Assembly (NCBI GenBank): GCA_014621425.1
Contig: JAANBB010000022.1
Location: forward strand, 1 to 64,000
Direction of reading: 5' to 3'
Source of the DNA: Cylindrodendrum hubeiense
Lineage: Eukaryota; Ascomycota; Sordariomycetes; Hypocreales; Nectriaceae
DNA: 64,000 bases
This document shows positions 19,753 through 32,312 of this stretch, in pieces. The position numbers and the translations under genes were made by a program. The notes beneath the pieces were generated by a model. It did not search any database, had not been told where the DNA came from, and saw nothing but the letters and a program-made list of their open reading frames with translations. The stretch's first letter is position 1; the number at the start of each line of letters is the position of its first letter.

Positions 19753-21754
19753 TCAAGAATCGACTTGGCCTGTCTGCTGCCTTTGTTCAAATTTAACCAG
19801 TAACTTGTCGTCTAGCACTGCCGCCACCCATTCCTTTCTGGCCGGCATTACGGCAAGGCGCCAATGAGTAGAGGGGTTGGAAAGAACTGGACCACCCTTT
19901 GAATCAGATGAGTGTAATCGAAATTCCTTGACCAGTTGAGATACACTGAGGTAAAGCTCATAGTAGGAAAAACTTGGGTTCAGATCAGCAACTCGAAAGG
20001 GTTTCTGTGAAGATGCAATAGATACTCACTGAACCCCCATGCAGCTATTAGTTCCCTTCGAGAAGGGAATGTAGTACAGATCCCTCAAATGATCTTCCTT
20101 GAAGGTAAGACCATCGTCGTCAATCCATCGGTAGGGGTCGAAAAGCTCAGGCCTTGGGAAAGCTTTCTCGTCTCGCAAGTACCAGATAGGGGACGACGTC
20201 AAAACAGTCTGGTCCATTGTAAGAAAATGTTTCCCACATGAGAATTGCGGGGCATTGGAAAGAATCGTACTCCTTCTTGTATTTGTTTTCCAAACAACTC
20301 CACACCACCACTGGGAACAACCCGAGGTAGCATCGCAGCTGCCGTGCCTCCCCATCTAATACCTTCCTTGACACAGGCTCGTAGCCTTGGAATATTCTCC
20401 AGGATTGACATTTCAGTAGAGAAATCCACTTTAAGCAAGTCCTGATAGAGAGCATCTTGATAGAGTGGGTTCCATCCTAGAGCAAACAAAATATGGGCAA
20501 GGGAACCTGAAGTGGTATCAGTTCCTGGACCAAGATTTTCCTTCGCTTCTGAAAGCGCAGTCTCTGGATGTAGTCCGGAGTTCACCAAAACCTGAATCAA
20601 ATTCGGGAAAAATGGTCGGGAAGGCTTCGCAAAGTCAATGGCGACCCCCCAAGCATACTTCGTCCACTATACCAACTGTTAAGCCGATATTTCTCATGTA
20701 GCATACTGCTTCTTACCTCGTCAAATTCGTCTAGGGCACGGCGGTAGGGGGATCGAAGACCAGTAACCTGGTGAACCAGGTCTTCAAGCTGGTCCCATGC
20801 TTCGCAAACAGCAGGAAACGTTGAAAGCTACAATATTGGCGATTTTTGTTAAACCAAGACATGAAACCACACTCAAATACGTACCATTGGCATTCGAGTC
20901 GCCTTCTCGTCATTCTTTGCCACCATTGCCAATTCATTATCACTTGCCCAAGCATCGATTGCATTTATCGGCTTTCCGAACGAGAATGTTGCTATATTTT
21001 GCACGGATCTCGTTAGAAAAGCCACCTTGTAGTGATGGAAAATTCTCACAGATAATATCCGCCTCCAGTGCCCGGGACGCGGAACCTATATCAACAGCCT
21101 CATTCTTCTTGGCGAGCGCGTTCACAAATAACTGGATATGATGAAACATCAAGGACTCGAGGTTCGACATTTTGCTTCGGTTGAACAGCTGACCCATCAG
21201 TCTCCGCCGGTTGGAATGGTCCCGTGGATTACTTCGTGACGCATCGAGTTAGCTGAGATGAGGACTGGTAGAAGAACTAAGCCTACGTAATGGAAAAGAG
21301 AGCTGGGTGACCATCTTGCACAAATTGACCATAAACTCGCGGATCTTTTTTGTACCCACTGTTTACTTTGTGAATCAAGTCGTAAACATCTAAAGAGTAA
21401 AATGAAACCTCTTGGGGGCCTATTTGGATAAGGGGGCCTAGGAGAGTGTAAGTGGAATTGTTAATAATTTAGTGATTGAAGAAGCCAAAGCCAACCAAGT
21501 TTCTTATGTAGCAGAGGAAGATCTAGGGTGATAGTTCCCATATATTCCCTAGGAAATGACCATAGTAATCGAGAGTATGGCGCGCCTGCCCCAGCACTTG
21601 GAATTGCCGATAATGATGATGTGTATGCTTGGTAGAAAGTCTTTCGGTGTATTAGCTCTGTACTTCAATTGCAAGAAATGTGTTAACTGACCTTGAAAAA
21701 ATGAAAAGCCAAGACAGCAAGGAGCGTCGTACTAGCGATAAGAATAAGGGCCAT
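19753..21754 (-). CDS. cytochrome P450 monooxygenase
   Basis: Nine exons on the minus strand: 21754-21692, 21640-21496, 21437-21287, 21231-21050, 20991-20885, 20827-20717, 20666-20271, 20208-20030, 19972-19753. They sum to 517 codons plus stop. The amino terminus is a single membrane anchor (MALILIASTTLLAVLAFHFF), so it is a microsomal class II enzyme needing NADPH-P450 reductase. It has an I-helix GPGTDTT (about 300-305), ExxR (Glu354-Arg357, KEGIRWG), PERF-like FDPYRWI, and a heme loop FSKGTNSCMG with ligand Cys441. The loop has Asn where Arg is common, as in some fungal subfamilies. I cannot assign a CYP number or substrate. The gene is upstream of and divergent from the permease gene, across 1.1 kb. 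Confidence 0.93.
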
Positions 21755-22869
21755 GGTGACGCGGCTGCCAAATGGGCTTGAAACTCGAATACGAAGGGTA
21801 GTCTGGATTTGTGGTCAGCCCAACCAAGGGTTATCAGTTAGTATTTCAGACATGGGTGCTAGCATGCAATCTGGCAGGTCAATTGCGTGATGCATTAATC
21901 CCGTTCGGACCTACAAAGACTAAGCGAATGAATCGGCGACAGGCTCTCTGTCTTTCCCCCTCTCTATCAAAAGATCCCGATAATCCGTATTGCTCCAATC
22001 GACATGGGTTGTTGTCCAGGTCACTTGTGCCATTCGACATGTTGACATACAAAGACTCGATTGCGTAACACACAGGGCCGGTGGCCCAACCTGTTCAAGA
22101 GATCCGGCCCCGAGGAGGGTCTGCTTAAGCGGATTAATTGCCAGGAGTGGTCTAGATGATCAGTACAAGAGGGGTACATCCCTTGCAGCAGAAATTTCCG
22201 ATACCCCCGCATATCTTTCCTAGTCCCGACTTGCCATGAGGCTGTCACGGGTCATTTTGTCCTGGCGATTGTCTATGGCCTCGACCATTACGAACCGAAC
22301 AATCCTGGTTCGGCTTCGGCAAAGCTAGAGGATCGATTGATTCCACCATTCGCACCCCACTTTACGCGATTTATCGAGATCGACTTTATTGGGTATAGCG
22401 ATGAGCGCTTCGATCAATAGTCAATCACAGATACTGTCGCATCTGAAAGATAGGGGTGCACGGAATGAAGAAAGATGTTCTCGATTTCTTACTAACTGAG
22501 GGCCACAAAGGCGGTGGTTGTATAGGAAAATCGAGATACGTGATAAAATCTGCTAGAATTTGCTAACGGGCCATTATAATTATGATGATGTAGATAGCCT
22601 CGTGGCTGAAAGAGGGGGAAAAAGAAACTAATAAAGCCCAAAATATCCTACCGTGACGACAGCTTTGTCCGCTTGCAGCGATACCTCCGTCTGACAGCGG
22701 TCTGCTGGATGTGGCAGATAATGACTCCACGCTACCGTACTCTGGCCATTTATTAGATGCCCGAGGCCCACACATCCCCTGGACCCGCACGGTCGGTTAA
22801 GTATCGCCCAATGTTCCACAAAGAAAAAAACAAAACTCACCTGCCTCAATACAGTGGGCATCAGTTGTA
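21755..22869. other. divergent promoter region of P450 and permease genes
   Basis: About 1.1 kb between two divergent starts. No gene or clear binding-site array was recognised; shared regulation of the two genes is possible. Confidence 0.5.
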
Positions 22870-25026
22870 ATGGCAGACACCCAGAAAGAGCCGACAGGAA
22901 GTGTCCCGGTAGAGGGGGTGAAGGGTGGAGAAGAATCGGACGGCAACGCAGCTGACGCGCGAATTTTGGTAAGAAACGACCATTGTTATCGTTATCGAAT
23001 AATCGCTCACCAGTGTCATGCAGGAAAACCTCGGATACAAACCCGTTAGCTTTACTTCCGCTCAATGATAGCCAAACAAATTAATTGACAGTAGTAGGTT
23101 CTACACCGGACCTTCAACGTCTTCCATAATTTCGCCACCACTTTTGGTAAGCTATATTCAACCCGGCTCTGAGATGGGCTCTTGGCTTACTTTAGACAGC
23201 GGCTCTATACTTTATTGGTGGTGTGCGAGTGACGTTTTCGACTGGAATAGCGGCTGGAGGTAACTTGGCATATTGGTATGGGACAAAATCCTGGTCGGAT
23301 TTGTGCATCATTAACTGACTCATGACCTAATAGGACGAGTTTCATAGTGACGTGCGTTTTCACGTTCATCACAGCTGCGGTAATTGCCGAGATATGCTCA
23401 TCATTGCCTCTGGCGGGCTCCATCTACCTATGGGCGGCTGAGGCCGGTGGCCCTCGATATGGAAGGCTATTCGGCTTCGTCGTTGCATGGTGGAGCACTA
23501 CCGCATGGACGACGTTCTGTGCCAGTAAGCTTTCACGACATCCAATAATAACATGGTGCAGCGATCTGACACACTATGATAGGCAACACGCAAGCTGCTG
23601 TCAACTATATGCTTTCCGTGCGTCAAACCAAGCGTCCAATTCAACCTCAAGTTATGATGCTAACATGAAATGGGTAGGAAATCGTCGTATTCAATGTCGA
23701 CTTCCCGTCTGATAGCTCCAGCATCAAGTTCCGTGCCGTGCAATGGATCTGCACTGAGGTGATGCTGGCCCTGGCGGCTATCTGGAATCTTCTGCCTCGT
23801 AAGTGTTGCTCTCTTGACAGCGAATTTATGGCGAAATCTTACTTTGGACAGCCCGTTATTTTAAGAGCATCTTTTACCTGTCTACAGCCTCTGTGTTGCT
23901 AGACTTTGTTCTCAATTTGGTTTGGCTTCCTGTAGCAGTCAGCAAGACATATGGGTTCCGCTCGACACATGATGCCTTTATGACAACCTATAATGGTACC
24001 GGTGCGCCGGCAGGCTGGAATTGGTGTCTGTCATATCTCGCGACAGCGGGAATTCTCATCGGTTTCGATGCTTCGGGCCACGTGGCCGAGGAAACAAAGA
24101 ATGCTAGCGTTGCTGCTGCCCGAGGTATCTTCTGGAGCACAATTGCAAGTGGACTCGGAGGCTTCGTTGTCGTAATCCTATTTCTGTTCTGCGTGGGAAG
24201 TGCTAAGCTAGTGAACGAAGAGCGCTCTAAGGAACTAACCCGTCACCATTTTAGCCCGATGCTGATACGCTATTCTCGTTTGGAGGCGCACAGCCCTTCG
24301 TTCCGCTGTACGCAGCTATTCTCGGAGAAAGGGCGCATATTATTATGAACATCATTTGCATTATCGCTCTTTGGTTTGTATGTACCCCCTCCCCGCGTTT
24401 GATCGTTTCTAATCACCAATGTTCACCTGGCTAATATGGGATAGAACACCGCTATTGCCGTTCTAGCTGCCTCCAGACTAGTTTTTGCTGTGGCTCGAGA
24501 CGGAGTTTTGCCCTTCTCCCCTTGGGTGTCTCAAGTTGTGGATGGACAGCCTCGCAATGCGGTTCTCGTGGTGTGGGGTGTCGCTTCTGTCATCACCTGC
24601 ACCATTTTGCCATCATCAGTCGCCTTCACCTCCCTTGTATCTGCAGCAGGAGTTCCTTCGGCCGCAGCATATGGGCTCATCTGCCTTGGACGCCTCTTTC
24701 TGACGCCGAACACGTTTCCCAAACCTGCGTGGAGTCTCGGTCGCCTCAGCAAACCGTTCCAAGCCATCGCCGTATTGTGGAATGGATGGGTTGTGGCGGT
24801 TCTATTTTCTCCGTACGCTTTCCCTGTCGAAGGTGCAACCCTGAACTATGCCCCGGTCATCATGGGTATTGTCACGATCTTTGCTCTTCTTTCGTGGTGG
24901 TTCTTCCCGGCCGACGAGTGGCTGCCTAGCCAACGAATTCAAGCGACCCTTGAAGCCCGAGACATTAGCGAGATGACGACAACCGCGGATCAAACATCTA
25001 CTGGAAACACAGCAGCTACCCACTAG
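22870..25026 (+). CDS. amino-acid/GABA/choline-type permease (APC superfamily)
   Basis: Ten exons: 22870-22968, 23024-23044, 23098-23146, 23200-23275, 23334-23524, 23583-23617, 23678-23798, 23852-24192, 24255-24377, 24445-25026, summing to 545 codons plus stop. A hydrophilic amino terminus is followed by about twelve membrane segments. Diagnostic stretches are GGVRVTFSTGIAAGGNLAYW, AEICSSLPLAGSIYLWAAEA, GFDASGHVAEET and VFAVARDGVLPFSPW, typical of the fungal Uga4/Hnm1 (GABA permease, choline/amine) branch. It imports an amino acid, GABA or related amine with protons across the plasma membrane; the exact substrate is not readable. The second exon has only 21 bases, typical of this family's intron-rich genes. 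Confidence 0.93.
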
Positions 25027-25710
25027 GTACCTTGGTGTATGATGTTTTGGGGAAAGGTTGGCTCTGTTAATTACGACAGGGCTGTTCGGATGTAGGCGGG
25101 AAGGTCGAAGCGCGAGCTACTGCTTAAATCTCTAGGAAGCCCACCACTTATAGTAGCCAGCCACTGCTACTACTTCAAAGTGGGAGCTCGGCCTAATATC
25201 TGGTAAAAGGCGCTTTCATTGTCTTTTTGTCCCCAACGGAATACCGCTTTTTGTCCTGCATTATTCCTTGACCCAAGCTGTCACACCAACTCTCGCTATC
25301 ATTCCCTTCTTGCTAGCTGTATATATTGAAAATTACTCTATTTCATGTCTCCAGGTGCTGGGTATTCTGCCCTTGTCCTTGGCCCGAATTGACTCGGCCT
25401 GTTTCTCCTCACGTCACTGCTGCATAACTTCCTCTATCTTAGGTGCTCTAAACTTACTTGATGGGCTGACTCAGCCTCGAGGTAAGCGAATTTTCACGTC
25501 ATTAGCACAAGATAAACGGGAGGCGAGGGCCAACCAGGACCCTTCAAGGCTGACATGAGGATCCACCTACAGGGCGTGCTTAGTGCTGGCAACCGCCGGC
25601 GATTGAGTCATGAGAAACCTACACGTTCTGGCATAAAGTCGGCAAATGGACTTATTTTCTCCCTGTGCAACAACTTTCAAGACCATTTATTTCAACTATT
25701 ATTTGAAAGA
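25027..25710. other. intergenic, promoter of the MFS gene
   Basis: Open frames before 25711 run in frame into the MFS gene but look non-coding; the MFS start is placed at ATG 25711. Nothing else seen. Confidence 0.5.
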
Positions 25711-27420
25711 ATGGCGACAACTCAGACACAGGTCATTTCGGCCTCTGTTGAAGATGCCTTTCCTTCAGGATGTAGCTCATCGCCAACCCTCCAGGATATT
25801 CTGTTGGATTCGTTCCAGGACAACCAAGTGCCCGTAGCACCTCAACCTCTGGCCAAAACATCCCGTCTTCAAAATGTCACATTGGTAGTTCTGATGTGCG
25901 GAATCAGTTTCACAGGATCCGTCATCAATGGGCTTGTCACGGTTGGGTTACCCGCAATTACGGCAGATCTACAGATCCCTCCATCATTGGCTTTCTGGCC
26001 CGCTTCAGTCTCTAGCCTGACTACGGCATCCACGTTACTACTCGCTGGATCTTTGGCTGATGTTCTGGGTGCTCGTCGCGTTGATCTAGTTGGATCTTTT
26101 GCGAGCGGGGCTCTGATGATTGCCGCTGGTGCCTCGCGTGACGGCTCTGCACTGATAGCCTTGCGAGCGCTCCAAGGTGTAGGCCTTTCCCTCCACCTTG
26201 CATCCTCTGTGTCAATTGTCACACAAGCCCTTCCTCAAGGTAGAGGCCGCAATGTGGCTTTCTCATGTCTTGGCTTAAGCCAGCCACTGGGTTTCTCCGT
26301 TGGTCTTGTCTTAGGTGGTGTGTTTGTGGATACGATTGGTTGGCGATCAGGGTGGTATCTATCCGGTGGCTTGACTCTGTTGCTCTCTAGTATTGCCATT
26401 TGGGCTTTGCCCAGGAGTAATGACCGGCGAAGCATAAATCACATCTGGCACGATATGAAGACAAAAGTGGACTGGGTTGGCGCCATGCTATCATCCGCTT
26501 TTATGACGGTACTGTGCTACCTTCTTGCGTAAGTTCACATACTTCTTGATGTTAAAGACTTCCAGTGGCTTACCTGATATTCTAGTATCTTGAGCGCGGA
26601 TATATCCAGAATTAAGGAGCCCCTGAGCATTACATTTCTCTGCTTAAGCCTCGTTACTTTGCTTTCATTCATTTACTGGATGCACCACCGTGTGAAAACA
26701 AAAATGCCAGCTCTTATACCCAACTCTCTCTGGAGGAATGCGACTTTTTCCGGTATTTGCATTACTATTGCCATTTCGAATGCCGTTATAAACTCAATGG
26801 AATTGTTTTGCAGTTTATTGTAAGTTCAAAATACGAAGAGTCTCATGTTTCTACGGAACATTCTAACAGGCTATAGTTTCCAAGATGTACAACATCTTCC
26901 CGCCATCCAAGCTTCCATCCGGATCTTACCCTCCACTACGGTTGGCATAATTCTAAATTTTACAGTTGGTCTCTTTGTACACAAAGTCCCTGTGGTTTGG
27001 ATTGTCATGTCCACTTCAGTCCTCTGCGCTGGTGCCTCGCTACTGATGGCCGTGATTCAACCATCATGGCCATATTGGGGGAATGCATTTGTTGCTCAGC
27101 TTTTGATGCCTTTAAGCTGTGATGCTCTCTTTACTGTGGGGCTTATCATCGTCTCTGATGTTTTCCCTGATGATACACAGGGACTTGCTGGGGCTGTATT
27201 CAATACAGCTGGTCAGTTTGGAAGTGCTCTTGGCCTTGCAATTTTGCAAGTTATCTCTACCACGGTTACTCAAAAGCAGACTGAGAAGGAGAAGGTTTCG
27301 GCACTGATGGAAGGGTACAGAGCCAGTTTTTGGACTATGTTCGCCTTAATGATCTTGTGTGCAGCTATCGGCACATTTACGTTAAAAAGGACTGGAAAGA
27401 TCGGATTGAAGAAAGATTAA
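25711..27420 (+). CDS. MFS exporter, DHA2 (14-segment) type
   Basis: Three exons (25711-26528, 26586-26819, 26877-27420) encode 531 residues. The start MATTQTQVISAS is preferred because the upstream in-frame extension lacks protein-like character. Motif A is LAGSLADVLGARRVDLVG, and motif-C-like glycine/proline helices follow (SQPLGFSVGLVLGGVF). About 14 hydrophobic segments fit drug:H+ antiporter family 2, whose members expel toxins, drugs or secondary metabolites. It is tandem with the permease and convergent with a Zn2Cys6 regulator. Confidence 0.92.
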
Positions 27421-27674
27421 GGAGTAACGGACTGAACCTCTGAGGGAGGTCGAAAAGATTGGGGACTGCCATTAGATAAAACTGTCTCCTTCGGGGATTC
27501 AATTAATAAGAATTCACGGAAAGTGTTCGATTACAGTCAATAAAGCGCTCAAGACTTTCACAATACCTTAACGGAGGGGAGGGTAAATGAGGAAGGGTCA
27601 CTAGTGAGAACCGACGAGAACTATGTAAAGTTGTTGTCTGGGATCAGAATCTATTTGACGTTCCCTCCATCTAT

Positions 27675-29324
27675 TTAAATAAGGATTGTAGTTTCCGTGT
27701 CTATTTCATGTTTCTTGATCGATGCCAAGTCTAATACCGCTGTCGCGCGAATTATCTGTTGATGGATCCAATCCTTCTGACCGTGTCTCAACGTTTGGAT
27801 CAAGAGGTGACTAAATCTGGAAGACAATAGTTGGAGAAGGTATCCCAGTGGGCTTAAAATGTGCCATGGCCCTTGAACTATAACATGGTGCCTATGATCT
27901 TTCAATGACATGAAATGATCACCACTAAGATGCTCGAGGAAGGCAGCATCATGTGGCGGAAGGTCATGATAGCTCGGAAATGCAATACTTTGGTCCTCGA
28001 AGTCGTAGAGGGTGGACCTGCGAGTATAATTGCCAAGATGAAACGGAACACTCTCGCATACCGAGTCGAATAGTTCCTGAACACTGTCCTCGGCCCAGGA
28101 GACTATTGGTTGCATCGTGTCTAAGCTGGGGTTGTTGGAGGCTTTTATCGGGATAGCATCTGGTCTGACATTAAGTAAGACGAGTGCGATTTTGAGAAGC
28201 ATCAGCCGGTAACATCTCCAGGTATTCCAAACTGCTGCTATTGGAACTGAGGGATAAATATCATAGCTGGACGAGTATGTTGCGATGGGCGGGGATGCCC
28301 TTTTCACATGTAGCATCTTGAAGGGTCGCCACTCTCGAGGAAGAGTTTTTGTCCATCCTATGAGGTCGCCGTCAATTGCTCTGACGTCTGACCACACCTC
28401 TTCAAGATCAAATCGCGTAGACTGCAGCCACGAGTCCGGATGATCCATATCCATTAGCCGTGAGAATCGGTCTTGCACGTTTGCAATCGAGATGCCGATG
28501 AGATCCAAGGTAGAGCTTGGGTTCAAGGGTATGTTGTCACCGTTGATCCATGAGCGTATACGCGGTGCAACAGGCCGTTGCTCACGGAGGGCCGATGAGA
28601 CCTCGTTGTGCAGAATGTAAGATAATAGGTGACCGCTGTAAACGGGGTTGGATTTTGCGTCGGGCGATTGGCTCAACAGCAAGGACACAGCGCCGTCATA
28701 GTGTGTAACGGCCGGTCTTGTCCGGTTCCAAGTCGCCGAGATATTTTCGTAAAATTGAAGTACAAGAGCAGCGAGCACTGTTGTTTGGCTCGTCAACTCC
28801 TTGTGATTATTGAGAGATTGTTGGAGACGGCGCAAAGCAAGGGAATGCGTTTCTAAACAATGTGCTGAGGGCGAGGTCTTTGCTCCATCGCGCCATAGAG
28901 TATGCAGCCTCGTCGCGATAGCGGTAACCGCAGTTGATATAGCGGACGACGGATGCTCTTTTGCGACAACAGGGCGTAAGACTTCGAAGAAGCCCCGCGA
29001 CGACTCAAAGTCTCTGCCCGTGGTAGCAAAGTGGTTGAGGAAAAATGCCAGGGCGACCTCTCGTTGGACTGGCGAGAGAGCGGGGACAAGTGACGGTTCT
29101 CGAGCGTCTGCCCGCGCTATCAGGACTCGATAGCGCTGAGGCGGTGGCTTTTGGGCTTGATTGATGCCGTCATCTTTGAATCTGATATTAATGGGCTTCT
29201 TGGAGTAGCCCCCACATTGGTGGCCGACGCGCAGGCATCGTTGGCAGTTGGGCTTGCCCTCGTCGCACTTAACCCGTCTTTGCTTGCAGGTTTGGCAGCC
29301 TTTAGAGGGCCCGAGGTTGACCAT
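27675..29324 (-). CDS. Zn2Cys6 transcription factor
   Basis: 549 residues from ATG 29324 (MVNLGPSKGC); an in-frame ATG at 29384 would add 20 residues. The zinc cluster GCQTCKQRRVKCDEGKPN..CQRC..C gives spacing C-x2-C-x6-C-x6-C-x2-C-x6-C, followed by a fungal-specific TF region (Fungal_trans_2-like) with the typical VALAFFLNHFATTGRDF segment. No intron is needed. It binds CGG-type sites and activates target genes. Its closeness to the DHA2 exporter, permease and P450 makes it a candidate local regulator; that link is inference. Confidence 0.9.
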   Translation of the reverse strand: MVNLGPSKGCQTCKQRRVKCDEGKPNCQRCLRVGHQCGGYSKKPINIRFKDDGINQAQKPPPQRYRVLIARADAREPSLVPALSPVQREVALAFFLNHFATTGRDFESSRGFFEVLRPVVAKEHPSSAISTAVTAIATRLHTLWRDGAKTSPSAHCLETHSLALRRLQQSLNNHKELTSQTTVLAALVLQFYENISATWNRTRPAVTHYDGAVSLLLSQSPDAKSNPVYSGHLLSYILHNEVSSALREQRPVAPRIRSWINGDNIPLNPSSTLDLIGISIANVQDRFSRLMDMDHPDSWLQSTRFDLEEVWSDVRAIDGDLIGWTKTLPREWRPFKMLHVKRASPPIATYSSSYDIYPSVPIAAVWNTWRCYRLMLLKIALVLLNVRPDAIPIKASNNPSLDTMQPIVSWAEDSVQELFDSVCESVPFHLGNYTRRSTLYDFEDQSIAFPSYHDLPPHDAAFLEHLSGDHFMSLKDHRHHVIVQGPWHILSPLGYLLQLLSSRFSHLLIQTLRHGQKDWIHQQIIRATAVLDLASIKKHEIDTETTILI

Positions 29325-29956
29325 GGTGATTCCAGTGCCTGGCGAGTGTAGACTGATGCGGCAGTTATTTTGCGAGGGCTTCATATATTACTCCCCGACC
29401 CGGAGGTGACAGCGAACCCCTGAAGATTGGTCGGCGAGCTGCTCTCTCAATCCGTAACAAGTCAGTCACGCACCGGCGCTTCCGGCCCCTTTCAGCTTTG
29501 GTCAGGAGCAGGAACCCTGTCTGGAGCCCCATGTCATCTCTTTAGCGCCAAAGCACCTCGCAAAATTATTTCCTCATGCGGCATAGTCCATAGTCTTGGC
29601 AATATCGGCCGTTGCCTGTTGCATCAAGTCAGCGCGCTCGCAAGCTGAGAGAGTACCGGAAAATCTTGGATGGTATTCCTCATCCGGTTGATTTTAGTAG
29701 AAATTTCGCCTGCTCATACTGTTAGGCTCCCAATCTCGGATGTGTCGAGTGCCGTTTCCACTACTACTTAAGTCGAGGTTCCTCGGTGAATATCTTCTGT
29801 TTTCTAAGAGCAATGGTCGAATCAGGGCAATCACGGTTCTTAACGTTTCCGGTATGTTACGAGCAGATAATACCCGAATGCCAAAGCTATTGCATTTACA
29901 CTCCTAGTTACAGCCGCATTGATTCTCCTAGTCGTATCTTGCCTCCCATTTTATCC
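29325..29956. other. intergenic, nothing recognised
   Basis: The promoter of the Zn2Cys6 gene and the 3' flank of the LITAF gene. No other coding or structural signal found. Confidence 0.55.
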
Positions 29957-30663
29957 TCAATCCTCTATGGGCGCTGCAGAAGGATATTTCGACACCTCTC
30001 TCAAGTGATCAGGCGTACCCAGTGGCCGCATTGGTTCACCTTGTCGTCGATATGCCACCTTGCGGCTGCAGTTCATACAATAGTGGCTTATATGACTCTT
30101 CCAATTACGTGCGTAGGGAGCAACAGCGCCACCAACCGTTGTTATCAAGAGAGTCGTTGCAGCGACGCTAGTCGACAAATTAGCCAAAGATGCTGGTGGG
30201 ACGACCATTAACCGTACTGAGTCATAAGAGAGGGACTCTTCTTGACGCGTGTTTCCGCGCGACGTCTGCAAAAAGGGCAGTCTACTGTATCAGATTGGTC
30301 GTCGAGTAGATGCAACGGTGTTACAGTGTCGACTGTCGGCCTCGGTATCGCAGGCGTTACCCCTAGTCCGTCTCCAGCTAAGTTAATATCACTCTTGCCC
30401 GTTGGGTCGAAGGTCACTACTTCAGGTAGGCCCCCGTCATCAATAATCGAATATCGCGTGCTATTATTGCAATCAGCTATATTCCAACTCCATACCTCGA
30501 AAACCCACCTCGTGACTGGAGCCGAGTCCAGTTTTCCAGTTGACGTGGATCTAGTATCAAGAATTTTCCCATCCCTCCCACTATAGTCCACCGGTATCTT
30601 AGTATATGTAGGCGGGGAACCGTTGCTAGTCATGAGGGAGGGCCGCTCTTCAGTTGACGACAT
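29957..30663 (-). CDS. LITAF-domain membrane-associated protein
   Basis: Two exons (30663-30218 and 30167-29957; 50-base intron with donor GTACGG) encode 218 residues. A Pro/Ser-rich cytosolic amino terminus precedes a LITAF domain. The first zinc knuckle is VDCPFCRRRAETRV, then a hydrophobic in-plane segment (VAATTLLITTVGGAVAPY), then the second knuckle HYCMNCSRKVAYR. LITAF proteins are monotopic membrane proteins of the late endosome, lysosome or plasma membrane involved in trafficking; fungal roles are poorly known. Splicing joins the two CxxC halves exactly, which supports the model. Confidence 0.88.
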
Positions 30664-32312
30664 GCTGTGGAGCTTGAGTGAGTTAGAATCACGATTTTAT
30701 TTAATCTAGTCGATGCAGAGAGTCGCTGCAAGATTTAGGCGGTTCGACCGACCCTACCTGGGACTTGGGAGGCTTAGATGCGTCTGCCTCCTGGTATTTG
30801 AGATGGGGAAGATTTTCAGACTGCCAGTGATTTCCTTGCGCGAGGCGAAGCGTATTTGAATGTGTCAGACAGGATGATATGGCCCACTACGTGCCTAACA
30901 AAATTCCATGCGATTACTGGGTTCCACTGGAGAGTCAGATATCTGCAGAGTCCCTCAGCCCTGCCATGGCAGACAGTCCAATCAGTTCCCATCTGCGTGC
31001 TAGCTTTCGATGCGACCTGGTTTTGCGTCAGCGTTCCTGACCAACAGAGGTGAGATATTGGTTGGTATCTTCAGGTAGGGCTTCAGCTCTGTCAGTTTCC
31101 AAGTTTCCTGTGCACTCCGTGGAACATGGGGAACCCCTAGTCCCGACTCAGGGCAAGCTGGCAAGAAAGACTCCATTTTTGGTCCGCAGTTTGCTGACAG
31201 CGGCACCAAGCGGGCTATTTCCCAAAATGGTGATTATTTGCGAGTTGTGGGTCCCCAACTTCTTCAGGTTGCCATGACGCACCGACAAGTCGGCGTTAAC
31301 GCAGCGGCTGCTTCACGCTTGAGGGTTCTGCCCGAGCGGGCACGAAGGAAAAGTTGAGTAATAGACAACGGCATTATCACCGTTATGGAACATTTGGACA
31401 ATTTAATGGTTCGTAGTAAGGCTAAGAGTCCGCGATGGGTGCGTTCCAGACTTGTGTAGACAGTGGATTGAAGAGCTATATGATGCGGAGGGTTAATTAA
31501 CACTTTTCAAAATGTGGATTAGTAGAAATATATTTGCACAGGCACGGAAAGTGTGTGATTTATTTACGACTTTGCAATCGCAATTTCCCTCAACTCTACT
31601 CATGGCTTTTCCATCACTGCTCACTTGAATCAACCTCTCTGCTTTTATTATTCTTACCCGAATATTGAACGTAGGGGTGTTCTAATCCAAACGCTCCAGT
31701 ATACAATCGACGGCTATTCATATTTGCTGGTAGTCCCCTTGCATCATTCGGCACCTACTATTCCTAATATTTCTTCTCATTCTTGTGAATGGTTACATAG
31801 CTAGATTGCGAGCATATATTTTAGGGCTGAGAGACATACGCCGGTATGGATTTGATAATAATAGTGAGCCTATTGAATTAAGGGCAATTAATTGTTTTGA
31901 TCTACAGCGAAGACCAGCACAGACGGTGCCCACTTTGTAAGCTCGCATACAAGTTTCCTCTCTGGGATAATGAGCCCGTGTCAGCAACACCCGCAAAGAT
32001 GCGAAGGCGCATTCGCACTCGCATGCTATATTTGAACAGTCAATTGACGCTCGCACGCTGCGGCGAGCCATTATCATCTGAGTGGCGCAGAGCCATGGAC
32101 TTCACCGACGATCTATCGCAGTCTAAAAATATAAACGAGAGCCGCATTATATTATCCTCTAGTACTCGGCTTCTTCACTTACTTCATTCGCTCTTCTGGT
32201 TATGCTTCCATCATTTCTTCGTCTATGTCCATGCGTGACTATCATCAACATTCATCAAACACAGGCGTCTGAATTATCTTTGCTCTCGTTTCAGGCCAAC
32301 ACTTTTGAAGCC
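30664..32312. other. 1.65 kb intergenic region
   Basis: Divergent promoters of the LITAF (-) and sugar transporter (+) genes. Small ORFs at 30856-31503 and 31897-32238 have no recognisable content. Confidence 0.5.

Noticed and set aside
22628..23065. 145-codon minus-strand ORF
   Set aside because: Runs antisense across the first exons and introns of the permease, whose spliced model is strongly supported.
25555..25710. Upstream in-frame extension of the DHA2 exporter
   Set aside because: Not protein-like and not expected in the family; ATG 25711 preferred.
31897..32238. 113-codon ORF before the sugar transporter
   Set aside because: No motif; likely 5' leader or intergenic sequence.
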